Part shown: piece after piece, positions 1 to 6,860 of the stretch
Layout of the letters: each line of letters starts with the position of its first letter
Numbering within the stretch: position 1 is the first letter of the stretch
Assembly: GCA_046597455.1 (NCBI GenBank)
Contig: JBKJKJ010000207.1
Coordinates: 1-10,899 of the forward strand
DNA from: JAQGMV01 sp046597455
GTDB lineage: Bacteria > Pseudomonadota > Gammaproteobacteria > Burkholderiales > SG8-41
Length of the DNA stretch: 10,899 nt
Reading direction: 5' to 3'
Program-made: the position numbers and the translations under genes
The notes under the pieces: model-generated
The model's database searches: none
Seen by the model: only the letters and a program-made list of their open reading frames with translations
Told to the model about the DNA's origin: nothing

Positions 1-315
1 CAAGCAGCACGGCGCGACGATTCGTCAGGTGAAACTGCGCGGTCTGGCCAAAGTCAGCGACGTGTTCTCGCTGTCCATGCTGGCGGTAAACTTGCGGCGC
101 CTGCCCAAGCTTCTGGCGATGCAGGCGATGGCAGGCAGTGGATAAACAGGAGAAGTGCGTGCGCAGTCGCGGTGCGACTGCAAATAACGCCGCGAAACGG
201 CAAATCGAGAGCGCGAGCTCGCAAACAGGCCTCTCCGGCAATCCCCTTGATCCGCATTTCTCGGTGTAACTCAATGCCACCGGTGGATTCATCGGGAATT
301 TCAACGGACTGTTAG
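1..315 (+). mobile_element. Right end of an insertion sequence (IS5/IS1182-like), left part outside window
   Basis: The window opens inside a DDE transposase gene whose stop is at 143-145. About 170 bases of non-coding DNA follow. At 297-315 there is a stretch reading AATTTCAACGGACTGTTAG. Ends of the form TTTCAAC-N-(G/C)-CTGTTAG are common as terminal repeats of insertion sequences with this kind of transposase, so I place the right boundary near 315. The matching left repeat would lie upstream of the window, so neither the inverted repeat pair nor the target duplication can be confirmed here. The exact end is therefore uncertain by some tens of bases. Confidence 0.5.
2..145 (+). CDS. Transposase, C-terminal fragment (DDE superfamily)
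   Basis: Only the last 47 residues are inside the window; the gene is open at the left edge and ends at a TAA at 143-145. The tail reads QVKLRGLAKVSDVFSLSML, followed by NLRRLPKLL. This is the usual C-terminal helix pattern of IS5/IS1182-type DDE transposases: a basic stretch, R-G-L-x-K-V, a hydrophobic helix, then A-x-N-L-x-R-L-P-K-L. The catalytic Asp/Asp/Glu residues lie upstream and cannot be seen, so it is unknown whether the element is intact. Frame and composition are consistent with real coding sequence. Family assignment is from the C-terminal pattern only; other IS4-clan groups end in a similar way. Confidence 0.6.
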   Translation, partial: KQHGATIRQVKLRGLAKVSDVFSLSMLAVNLRRLPKLLAMQAMAGSG

Positions 316-500
316 TGGCCTGGATCAGTCATTTCGAGAGTAACGTTCGCCACGGTCGCCCGCTCGGGAGCGGGCCCGTCGCTCACCGGTAAGTTGCTAC
401 CGGCTCTAACGTTACGCTCCACTAAGCGTCGCAGCGAGAAGTCGCCGCGCACACGCCGCATTCAAGCCGCGCATGCGACCCGACCGGCTGCCCATCCGTA
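146..500. other. Non-coding gap between the insertion sequence and the MmgE/PrpD gene
   Basis: I see no credible gene in this 355-base stretch. It holds the tail of the insertion sequence (to about 315) and a compact cluster of inverted repeats (338-419). The remaining bases up to the stop of the minus-strand gene at 501 show no recognisable feature. Reading frames that cross it are short or are shadows of the neighbouring gene. Confidence 0.6.
338..419. repeat. Three nested/adjacent inverted repeats (clover-like structure)
   Basis: An outer stem pairs TAACGTT (341-347) with AACGTTA (408-414). GAG (338-340) could pair with CTC (417-419) across a two-base bulge. Inside lie two separate hairpins. 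The first has arms GCCCGCT (358-364) and AGCGGGC (369-375) around a CGGG loop. The second has arms CCGGTA (386-391) and TACCGG (398-403) around a six-base loop. Together they would fold into a three-way junction on either strand. No T-tract follows either inner hairpin, so a classic intrinsic terminator is unlikely, although the cluster lies between the insertion sequence and the 3' end of the minus-strand gene and could still attenuate or protect transcripts. Confidence 0.5.
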
Positions 501-1907
501 TCAGGCCGGCCGCAGGAAGTCGCGAACGTCCGGCTCGTTGCGCAGGTTCCACACACGCGTCACGACTTGCTTCAGCTCGGCCTCGGTCGCCCCGCCGGCA
601 TGTTGCGCGAGCCGCATCGCCTTGTCTTCGAGCTCCGCGCGCGTGAGGCCGTTATCCGGATCGCCTTTCGGTGACCCGATTCTTTTGCCGATCTCGCGAC
701 CGTCCGTGGTCTTCACCGTGACCCGCCCCATCCAGCGCCGCGGATAGGCGCGGTCGATCTCGGGATCGAGCACCATGCTCACCTTGTCGTGAAATGCGCG
801 GACCTGCGGATCTCTCAATGCCGGCTCGGTGAAATCGGGAAGCCCCGCACGCCCTTTCAGGGCGATCAGTGCCAGCACGAAACCCATCGAGAACTTCGAC
901 TGGTGGATGGATTGCGGATCCGTGACGGGTCCGAGCACGTCGAGCGCGCCCTGATGAACGTGGGCGGTGACCTGTGCCACGTCTCCGGCATGGAGCCCGT
1001 TCTCCTGCATCAGCGTGAGCAGCGCGTCGGCAGCGGGGTGCGTGTGGCGGCACGACGAGTGAAACTTGAAGGAGGTTTCGGCAAGCGCCCAGCGCGTCCC
1101 AAGCCCGTCGGTCAGGCATCGGGCGTCCGCATCGCTCGACATGCCGGCCGCCATCCCCTGCGCGCCTTCGAGAATCTGGCGCGCACCGGTGAAACCGTCG
1201 CGCGCGATATAGGCCGCCATCAGTCCGTCCGCAGCGGCTTTTGCGGTGTGCAACTGCTTGGAGTCCGCGGCGTCGCGCAGGAATTCCCACAGACCTGCGG
1301 CCATCGTCCCCGCCGAACCGAGGCAATGCTGCGTCTGCACGGCATCGAGCTCGAGCACGCTCGCCACGCCGGCTGCCGCCGCGAGCTTGCCGGCAGTGCC
1401 TGTCGTATGGAATATCTTGTAGTGCGAGCGGCCGAGGAATTCGCCGACGCGTACCCCGCACTCGTAACCGGCGACCGCCGCGGCAATGAAAGCCTTGCCC
1501 GAGAGGCCGGCGTGCTGGGCCGCAGCGAGCACGGCGGGAAAGACGACCGTGCCCGGATGCAGCACGCTGCTGTTATGCAGATCGTCCTGCTCCACGAAAT
1601 GAGACGCTGCACCATTGACCAGCGCCGCAAAAAAAGGCGAGCTCCTGCGCCGTGTGGTCAGTAATTCACTGGGGCCCGCGGCAGGCCCCATCAGCGATGC
1701 GAAGTGCTCGATCGCCGCGATCGGCCGCACGCCCCGCCCCGCGAGCGCGGAGGCGAGCCAGTCGAGGAAAAGCTCCTCGGTGCGCGCAACGACTGCCTCG
1801 GGCAGGTCTTCGTAACGGATCGAAGCCAGAAACTGTGAAAGCTCGCGAGTGGGTTCTTCGCTCGATCGGATATTCCGGGTTTGGGCAGCAGTTTGGGCAC
1901 TGGGCAT
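501..1907 (-). CDS. MmgE/PrpD family protein (2-methylcitrate dehydratase-like)
   Basis: This 468-residue protein belongs to the MmgE/PrpD family, whose characterised members include 2-methylcitrate dehydratase and cis-aconitate decarboxylase; many others have unknown substrates. Length is normal for the family. Recognisable blocks are: an acidic-His segment with VEQDDLHNSSVLHPGTVVFP (residues 105-124); a Gly-rich helix HTTGTAGKLAAAAGVA (167-182); FKFHSSCRHTHPAADAL (281-297); HQSKFSMGFVLALIALKG (335-352); and the C-terminal GSPKGDPDNGLTRAELEDKA (411-430). The ATG at 1907 is preceded by AAAGGAG (1914-1920) at good spacing, which fixes the start. It is a cytosolic enzyme with no signal peptide. 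It is not in an operon here. Such genes often accompany CoA-transferases and acyl-CoA dehydrogenases, and both occur on the same strand about 5 kb away, so carboxylic-acid metabolism is likely. Calling it PrpD itself is not justified, since no prpB or prpC is adjacent. Confidence 0.9.
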   Translation of the reverse strand: MPSAQTAAQTRNIRSSEEPTRELSQFLASIRYEDLPEAVVARTEELFLDWLASALAGRGVRPIAAIEHFASLMGPAAGPSELLTTRRRSSPFFAALVNGAASHFVEQDDLHNSSVLHPGTVVFPAVLAAAQHAGLSGKAFIAAAVAGYECGVRVGEFLGRSHYKIFHTTGTAGKLAAAAGVASVLELDAVQTQHCLGSAGTMAAGLWEFLRDAADSKQLHTAKAAADGLMAAYIARDGFTGARQILEGAQGMAAGMSSDADARCLTDGLGTRWALAETSFKFHSSCRHTHPAADALLTLMQENGLHAGDVAQVTAHVHQGALDVLGPVTDPQSIHQSKFSMGFVLALIALKGRAGLPDFTEPALRDPQVRAFHDKVSMVLDPEIDRAYPRRWMGRVTVKTTDGREIGKRIGSPKGDPDNGLTRAELEDKAMRLAQHAGGATEAELKQVVTRVWNLRNEPDVRDFLRPA

Positions 1908-1913
1908 CGTGAG

Positions 1914-1920
1914 CTCCTTT
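1914..1920 (-). promoter_or_regulatory. Ribosome binding site of the MmgE/PrpD gene
   Basis: On the minus strand AAAGGAG lies six bases before the ATG at 1907-1905. It is a near-perfect match to the anti-Shine-Dalgarno sequence and settles the start codon. Confidence 0.8.
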
Positions 1921-1953
1921 GGACATCCATTTTACGACGAACCGAGGAACCCC

Positions 1954-2040
1954 ATGGCCTACCAGGTAAAGTTGTGGGCCGAGGAGGAGGCCACTGCCCA
2001 TTTGCGCGGGGTTCAGAAATCGACGGTCCCGCGCGGCTAG
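1954..2040 (+). CDS. Possible 28-residue small ORF upstream of the aquaporin gene
   Basis: An ATG at 1954 is preceded by GAGGAA (1944-1949), a good Shine-Dalgarno match at suitable distance. It opens a 28-codon frame ending in TAG at 2038-2040. The product begins MAYQVKLWAEEEATAH and is mostly charged and helical, with no membrane segment or signal peptide. The frame runs towards the aquaporin gene, whose GTG is 155 bases beyond the stop, too far for translational coupling. I recognise no family. It could be a real small protein, a leader, a remnant of a longer gene, or chance in GC-rich DNA. Only the ribosome binding site argues for translation. Confidence 0.25.
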   Translation: MAYQVKLWAEEEATAHLRGVQKSTVPRG

Positions 2041-2120
2041 CGCCGCCCCCCCTGCATGGGACGTCGAGAACATGCTCGCGGCATGCCAGTTGCTAACGTC
2101 CCCGCTGACATGAGCGGCCT

Positions 2121-2154
2121 GTGTCGCGTATGGAATGAGTCCTATGCGGGACAC
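2121..2154. promoter_or_regulatory. Imperfect inverted repeat/hairpin in front of the aquaporin gene
   Basis: The left arm GTGTCGCGTATGG (2121-2133) pairs with CTATGCGGGACAC (2142-2154). There are 13 pairing positions with one G-G mismatch and two G-T pairs, around an eight-base loop. It lies 29 bases before the Shine-Dalgarno sequence of the aquaporin gene. As DNA it could be an operator for a dimeric regulator; as RNA it would be a stable hairpin in the 5' untranslated region. No T-run follows, so a terminator is unlikely. Confidence 0.4.
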
Positions 2155-2182
2155 GCGCCAGTCGAGCGCCGAAGGTGCAACC

Positions 2183-2188
2183 GGGGGA
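2183..2188 (+). promoter_or_regulatory. Ribosome binding site deciding the aquaporin start
   Basis: GGGGAG lies seven bases before a GTG at 2196. In-frame alternatives fit worse. A GTG at 2175 lies upstream of this site and has no site of its own. ATG codons at 2205 and 2211 are too far downstream of it. Confidence 0.6.
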
Positions 2189-2195
2189 GAACAGC

Positions 2196-2954
2196 GTGGC
2201 GAACATGGACATGAAGCGATACGGGGCGGAGTTCGTCGGGACTTTCGTGCTGGTTTTCGCGAGCTGCGGCACCGCCGTTGTCGCGGGTGAGGTAGTGGGA
2301 TTTGCGGGCGTGTCGCTGGCATTCGGCCTGTCTCTGCTCGCCATGGTTTATGCCATCGGTCCGATTTCAGGCTGCCACATCAATCCTGCGGTGACGCTCG
2401 GCATCATCCTCAGCAAGAAGATGGACGCCCGATATGCCGCAGGCTACATGCTGGCACAGGTGCTCGGCGCGATCGCTGCGGCTGCGCTTCTGCTCATCAT
2501 CGTCAAGGGCGCGCCGGGGGGGTACGATCCTTCGGTATCGGGGTTCGCCGCCAACGGGTACGGCGACTATTCACCGGGCGGATACAGCCTCACGTCCGCC
2601 CTGCTCACCGAAATCGTGCTCACCTTCATCCTCGTGTATACCGTGCTCGCGGCGACCGACATCAGGGCGCCGGTGGGATTCGCCGGCGTCGCGATCGGTT
2701 TCGTTCTCACCCTCGTGCATCTGGTTGGCATCCCGATCGACAATACCTCCGTCAATCCCGCACGCAGCATCGGGCCCGCCCTTTTTGTCGGCGGGTGGGC
2801 GATGGCTCAGCTCTGGGTCTTCATCGTCGCGCCTTTGGCTGGCGCCGCACTCGCCGCTGCCGTATACCGCCTGACGCATACGCCGGCGGAGGTGATCAGC
2901 GTGCGCGAAGCCGAGCAGTCGCTCAAAAGCGAACAGGCCGAACGCAAGCTGTAG
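2196..2954 (+). CDS. aqpZ: Aquaporin Z-type water channel (MIP family)
   Basis: This 252-residue integral inner-membrane protein has six predicted helices and two re-entrant NPA loops: HINPAVTLG (NPA at 63-65) and TSVNPARSIGPA (NPA at 187-189). The aromatic/arginine selectivity filter can be read by alignment from memory with E. coli AqpZ (F43, H174, T183, R189). Here it is F43, H175, T184 and R190, the water-selective set, with no glycerol-facilitator substitutions. The segment GFAANGYGDYSPGGYS (117-131) is also AqpZ-like. The protein is about 20 residues longer than E. coli AqpZ because of a charged cytoplasmic tail after residue 230. The start is the GTG at 2196, chosen for its GGGGAG site. 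It is monocistronic and converges on ppc. The role is rapid water exchange in osmotic adaptation. Confidence 0.92.
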   Translation: MANMDMKRYGAEFVGTFVLVFASCGTAVVAGEVVGFAGVSLAFGLSLLAMVYAIGPISGCHINPAVTLGIILSKKMDARYAAGYMLAQVLGAIAAAALLLIIVKGAPGGYDPSVSGFAANGYGDYSPGGYSLTSALLTEIVLTFILVYTVLAATDIRAPVGFAGVAIGFVLTLVHLVGIPIDNTSVNPARSIGPALFVGGWAMAQLWVFIVAPLAGAALAAAVYRLTHTPAEVISVREAEQSLKSEQAERKL

Positions 2955-2996
2955 CCTGCCTTCTTCGATCGCGCCAGGATCGCGGTAAGGTACGAG

Positions 2997-3017
2997 CCCC
3001 CCCTGCAACCGGGGAGG
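2997..3017 (-). terminator. Weak G/C hairpin between convergent aqpZ and ppc
   Basis: C7 at 2997-3003 faces GGGGAGG at 3011-3017 across a seven-base loop. On the minus strand all seven positions pair (one as a G-T pair). On the plus strand there is one C-A mismatch. It lies 39 bases beyond the ppc stop and 42 beyond the aqpZ stop, where a shared terminator is expected. No U-tract follows on either strand, so efficient intrinsic termination is doubtful. Confidence 0.25.
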
Positions 3018-3055
3018 GGTTGATCGACGCCGACGCGCACGCCCTGGAGGCACGC

Positions 3056-5914
3056 CTATCCGGTACTCTGCATGGCGGCCGCGATCCCGGTAATGCTGAG
3101 CAGCATCGCCTCCTGCCACGCCGGATCGGCGTCATCGCCTGCTATGCCCGACTGCTCGAGCACGCCGAGCAGCGCGACCTGAATCTTGCTGAGCGGTCTC
3201 AACGCGGGATTGCGCAGCTCGACGGTTCGCCGCACCACCGGCGCATGTTCGAGCAGGTCGGTCTGGTGCGTGATTTTCAGGATCCACTCGCGCGCGAGTG
3301 TGTGCTCCTGCGCAAGCTGCCGGTGTATGCGCGCGCCCAGCGCCGCCGGACTCACGCGCGCCGCATACCACGCAGCCGTCGAAAGATCGGCGCGCAGCAA
3401 CTCGAGTTGCGCATTATTGACCACCATGCGAAAGAACAGCCATTCGTTGTACATCCGGCTCAGGAGCTCGACCTTTGCCGGATCGTCGGCAGCAAAGGTC
3501 TGGAGCGCGCTGCCCAGTCCATACCAGCCCGGGACGACGTAGCGGCTCTGCACCCATGCGAAAACCCACGGAATCGCCCGCAGGGCTTCGAGCCCGCTGA
3601 TCTGACGCGAGCGCGATGCAGGACGCGACGCGATCGGAAGGCGGCTGATGTGCTTGATCGGTGTGGCCTGTGCGTAAAACGTCCAGAATTCGGGATCGTC
3701 ATGAATCAGCGCCCGGTAGACCTCGAGCGCGCAGCCCGCCATGTGCGCCATCGCCGTCAGCCATTCGGGAAGCACGCCGGGCTGTGGCGGTTTGGAACTC
3801 GACGCGATGAGCGCTGCACTCACGATCTGTTCCATATGGCGGTGCCCGAGCGGTGGGACGCCGTAGCGGAATGAAATCACTTCGCCCTGCTCGGTGAAGC
3901 GGATGCGTCCGTCGAAGCTCCCCGGCGGCTGCGACAGGATCGCCCGGTTCGCACGCCCCCCTCCCCGCCCCACCGTGCCGCCCCGTCCGTGGAAAAAACG
4001 GACCGTGACGCCCGCAGCACGGCAGACCTGCGCCAGCCGCGACTGGCTGTCGTAAAGCGTGAGATTCGCCGCGAGAAAGCCGCCGTCCTTGCTGCTGTCG
4101 GAATAGCCCAGCATGATTTCCTGAAAAGTGCCGCGCGCGTCCAGGTGCGCCCGGTAAACCGGATGGACGAAGAGCTCGCGCATGAGCTGTTCGCAGCCGT
4201 GCAGATCGTCGATGGTTTCGAACAGCGGCACGACGTCGATGTCGCTTTCCATGCGCGGCTCCAGACCCTCGAGGCGCCAGCGCAGGAGCCCCGCCTCTTT
4301 AGCGAGCAGCAGAACTTCGAGTATGTCGCTCACCCCATGCGTCATGCTGATGACGTAAGCGTCTGCTGAGAGCGCAGAAAGGTGACGCCGTGCCTGGCGC
4401 AGCACGTGGAACACCTGAAGGACGCGCTGCGCATCCTCGGAAACCGAGCACTCGTCGGCGAGCAGCGGACGCGGATTGCCGATTTCACGCGTGAGCAGCG
4501 CCACTTTGTCGGCTTCGCTCAAACCCTCGTACGGCGTTCCGGCGGGAAGCAGCCTCGCCGCGATCAACATTTCCCCGATGGCCGCGGCGTGCGCCTCGCT
4601 GTGCTGACGGATATCCAGGGTGGCGAGATGGAAACCGAAGGTCATCGCCTGCGTAACGATCCGGTCGAGCGGCCCGACGTCGGCGATGACCTCGCCGCGG
4701 TTGGCGTTCAGGCTGCGCTTGATGAGCTGCAGGTCGTGAAGAAAATCATCCGCGCGCGGGTAAGCGGGCTCGCGAATCGCCGTTGCGGCCCCGCACGCGC
4801 CGAAATCCCCCAGGACATCGAGTTGAGCCAGTGTTGCCTGCAGCCGTGCCTCTACGTAAACGAGCTTCAGTGCGTAAGGCTCCAGCCGGTATCGCCGCAC
4901 CTCACCCGAGGACAGGGGGATGCGCTGAGCATCGGCATCCAGCGACTGCAGCAGCTCGTCGCTGACCTCGACGAGCCGCGTGCTTTGCGTGAGCTCCCGG
5001 CGCAGGGCGCCGACTCGCGCCAGGTAATGTCCGAGGATGTGCGCCTTGTGACGGCGCAATGTCTCCCAGGTGATATCGGCCGTGACGTTCGGATTGCCGT
5101 CCCTGTCGCCGCCGACCCAGGAGCGATAACGCAGGAACGGCCCGATAGCGAACGTGTGGCCGGGATAGGCGTCGCGCAGCGCGGCTCGAAGGTCATCGTG
5201 CAGCCACGCTACCACGTCGAAAATCGAGCGCTCGAAATAATAAAGCGTGTTGGTCGCCTCGTCCGACACGGTCAGCTGCGAGGCGCGCAGCTCGTCGGTC
5301 TGCCACAGCGCAGCCAGCGCGGCGACGATCTCGTGCTCGACCGATTCGCCCGCATTGAGCGGCCCTTCCAGGCGCGGGGCGTCCGCGGGCAGGCCGCGGT
5401 CCGCGAGTGCGCGCGCGATGCTCTGGAGCTTGTCGAGCACCGAGCGACGCCGCGCTTCGGTCGGATGCGCTGTCAGCGTCGGGCACACTTCCAGCCGGTC
5501 GATGAGGCCTTGCATCTCGGCCGCGGAAACACCGGCGGCACTGAGTGTCTGTACCGCCTCGGCGATCGATTCGGCCCGCGCGGCGTGCCCGGCCCGCATC
5601 TCCCGTTCGCGATTCACCCTCACGATCTCCTTCTGCTCGGCGGTGTTCATGAGCTGAAAAAGCATCGTGTAGGCGCGCAGCAGCCGCTGCACCAGACGCG
5701 GGTCCCTGAGCTCCGGTATGCGCTCGAACAGCGTTCGCGGATCGTCGCCCTCAGGCTCCGCGCAGAGCCGCTGCGCGATCTCAAGCAGCGCGGTCTCCTT
5801 CTGCTGAGCCAGCACGACGCCGAGCAAATGATCGAGCAGCTCGATGTCGTCACTCAGCGCCGCGGAGAGCCCGAAGCGGTGCGGCGCGAGGCCGAGGAAG
5901 TGTAGCCTGGACAT
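3056..5914 (-). CDS. ppc: Phosphoenolpyruvate carboxylase
   Basis: This 952-residue cytosolic enzyme makes oxaloacetate from phosphoenolpyruvate and bicarbonate, replenishing the TCA cycle. All catalytic landmarks are present: TLTAHPTEARRR with catalytic His150; VGGDRDGNPNVT (267-278); MLGYSDSSKDGGFLAAN (601-617); FFHGRGGTVGRGGG (640-653, Arg644); and ISGLEALRAIPWVFAWVQ (772-789). Length suits the longer bacterial forms (E. coli is 883). The ATG at 5914 has AGGAG five bases upstream. Two positions aligned with the E. coli aspartate-inhibitor site differ: the Lys773 position is Arg841 (LLRADL), and the conserved C-terminal QNTG/RNTG is QSTG, putting Ser950 in place of Asn881. The other two inhibitor-site residues are kept (Arg644, Arg901). 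Activity is expected; sensitivity to aspartate may be altered. The gene is monocistronic, divergent from the ceramidase-like gene. Confidence 0.97.
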   Translation of the reverse strand: MSRLHFLGLAPHRFGLSAALSDDIELLDHLLGVVLAQQKETALLEIAQRLCAEPEGDDPRTLFERIPELRDPRLVQRLLRAYTMLFQLMNTAEQKEIVRVNREREMRAGHAARAESIAEAVQTLSAAGVSAAEMQGLIDRLEVCPTLTAHPTEARRRSVLDKLQSIARALADRGLPADAPRLEGPLNAGESVEHEIVAALAALWQTDELRASQLTVSDEATNTLYYFERSIFDVVAWLHDDLRAALRDAYPGHTFAIGPFLRYRSWVGGDRDGNPNVTADITWETLRRHKAHILGHYLARVGALRRELTQSTRLVEVSDELLQSLDADAQRIPLSSGEVRRYRLEPYALKLVYVEARLQATLAQLDVLGDFGACGAATAIREPAYPRADDFLHDLQLIKRSLNANRGEVIADVGPLDRIVTQAMTFGFHLATLDIRQHSEAHAAAIGEMLIAARLLPAGTPYEGLSEADKVALLTREIGNPRPLLADECSVSEDAQRVLQVFHVLRQARRHLSALSADAYVISMTHGVSDILEVLLLAKEAGLLRWRLEGLEPRMESDIDVVPLFETIDDLHGCEQLMRELFVHPVYRAHLDARGTFQEIMLGYSDSSKDGGFLAANLTLYDSQSRLAQVCRAAGVTVRFFHGRGGTVGRGGGRANRAILSQPPGSFDGRIRFTEQGEVISFRYGVPPLGHRHMEQIVSAALIASSSKPPQPGVLPEWLTAMAHMAGCALEVYRALIHDDPEFWTFYAQATPIKHISRLPIASRPASRSRQISGLEALRAIPWVFAWVQSRYVVPGWYGLGSALQTFAADDPAKVELLSRMYNEWLFFRMVVNNAQLELLRADLSTAAWYAARVSPAALGARIHRQLAQEHTLAREWILKITHQTDLLEHAPVVRRTVELRNPALRPLSKIQVALLGVLEQSGIAGDDADPAWQEAMLLSITGIAAAMQSTG

Positions 5915-5919
5915 GAATG

Positions 5920-5924
5920 CTCCT
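5920..5924 (-). promoter_or_regulatory. Ribosome binding site of ppc
   Basis: AGGAG on the minus strand lies five bases before the ATG at 5914-5912. It supports the chosen start. Confidence 0.7.
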
Positions 5925-6005
5925 GACCGATGGGGTCGACCGGCGGACGAGCCTGCGCTGCTCCGATGCGATGCGGGTGCGCGGCATTGGACCGGCCTCG
6001 CGCTC

Positions 6006-6034
6006 GTGACAGCCTGTGCTCGCGGGCGTTAAAT
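6006..6034 (+). promoter_or_regulatory. Candidate sigma70 promoter for the ceramidase-like gene
   Basis: GTGACA (6006-6011, five of six to TTGACA) and TTAAAT (6029-6034, four of six to TATAAT) are separated by 17 bases. Transcription would start near 6041, about 30 bases before the ATG at 6071. It lies in the divergent spacer between ppc and this gene. The -10 match is weak. Confidence 0.4.
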
Positions 6035-6070
6035 TGGAGCGTATACCTTCTTCATCGCCGGGACCGTACG

Positions 6071-6835
6071 ATGCTCAAAAACTGGCGCGGGCCCGCGCTG
6101 CTCGCCGCACTGCTCGGGCCATGGGCGGTTTTCATGCTGATACCGGAGATCACGCAAGATCCCCGTTATCACGATTTCGCCGACACCCGGACGATGTTCG
6201 GAATTCCGAACTTTTTCAACGTCGCTTCGAACCTCCTGTTCCTCGCGGTGGGTCTCGCCGGCCTCGCATTGTGCCTGCGCCATCGCGCCTTCGGCGCGAG
6301 GGCGTCGTGGATCGTTTTTTTTACCGCCACCGCACTGGTCGCGTTCGGTTCAGGGTATTACCACGGGTGGCCATCCGACTCGACATTGCTGTGGGACCGG
6401 CTGCCGATGAGCATTGCGTTCATGGCGCTGCTCGCGGCCCTGCTGAGCGAGCATCGCGACGCACCCGCCGAGCGGGTCATCCTGCCCGCCGCCATCGCTG
6501 CGGGGCTATTCAGTATCCTGTGGTGGCATTCCACCGGCGACCTGCGGATTTATGCGTCGGTGCAGTTGGCGCCGCTGCTGGCGATCGTCGTGCTGCTAGC
6601 AGGCTTTCGGGCACGCCATACCCATCGCGCATCTCTTGCATATGGCCTCGCGCTCTACGTGCTTGCCAAAGGCGCCGAGAGCGCCGATGGCGCTATCGCC
6701 ACGCTCACCGCCGGTGCGATCAGCGGACACGCGCTCAAACACCTGCTCGCGTCCCTTGCGATCCTGTGCATCTATGTGATGCTGCGCGTGCGTGCACCCG
6801 TGGCGCGCATCCCGCCGTCCTCAGCAACGCGCTAG
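6071..6835 (+). CDS. Alkaline ceramidase/CREST-family membrane hydrolase
   Basis: This 254-residue multi-spanning membrane protein shows about seven or eight hydrophobic segments, for example near residues 8-24, 50-69, 78-92, 111-125, 136-152, 160-179, 188-200 and 219-239. The CREST metal and catalytic residues are all there with the spacing of human ACER3: Ser94 and His98 in GSGYYHGWP, Asp109 in WDRLPM, and His220/His224 in SGHALKHL. Spacings S+4=H, H+11=D and H+4=H match ACER3 Ser77/His81/Asp92 and His217/His221. The family hydrolyses amide bonds in sphingolipids or related lipids using zinc. The ACER3 calcium-binding acidic segment is not visible: the Glu33 position appears to be Asn in IPNFFNVASN. 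The ATG at 6071 has only a weak site (GGGAC) before it. Earlier in-frame starts would add a poorly supported N-terminus. The true substrate is unknown, since sphingolipids are uncommon in this kind of bacterium. Confidence 0.8.
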   Translation: MLKNWRGPALLAALLGPWAVFMLIPEITQDPRYHDFADTRTMFGIPNFFNVASNLLFLAVGLAGLALCLRHRAFGARASWIVFFTATALVAFGSGYYHGWPSDSTLLWDRLPMSIAFMALLAALLSEHRDAPAERVILPAAIAAGLFSILWWHSTGDLRIYASVQLAPLLAIVVLLAGFRARHTHRASLAYGLALYVLAKGAESADGAIATLTAGAISGHALKHLLASLAILCIYVMLRVRAPVARIPPSSATR

Positions 6836-6860
6836 GCGCGTATGCGGCAGCCCCCCGACA

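Noticed and set aside
338..419. Integron attC recombination site
   Set aside because: The outer arms TAACGTT/AACGTTA recall attC, but the GTTRRRY and RYYYAAC core sites are not present in the right arrangement, there is no integrase, and no cassette series is seen.
4382..5905. A 507-codon open frame on the plus strand, antisense to ppc
   Set aside because: It is a mirror frame of a well-matched essential-type enzyme in GC-rich DNA, where antisense frames stay open by codon bias. The product has no recognisable motif and is rich in Arg, Gln and Leu as such shadows are. No ribosome site stands out.
5930..6070. Longer N-terminus for the ceramidase-like protein from an ATG at 5930
   Set aside because: The extra 47 residues look non-native (Cys/Arg-rich), cover the likely promoter, and would precede the first membrane helix without purpose. 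The ATG at 6071 begins a normal membrane protein.
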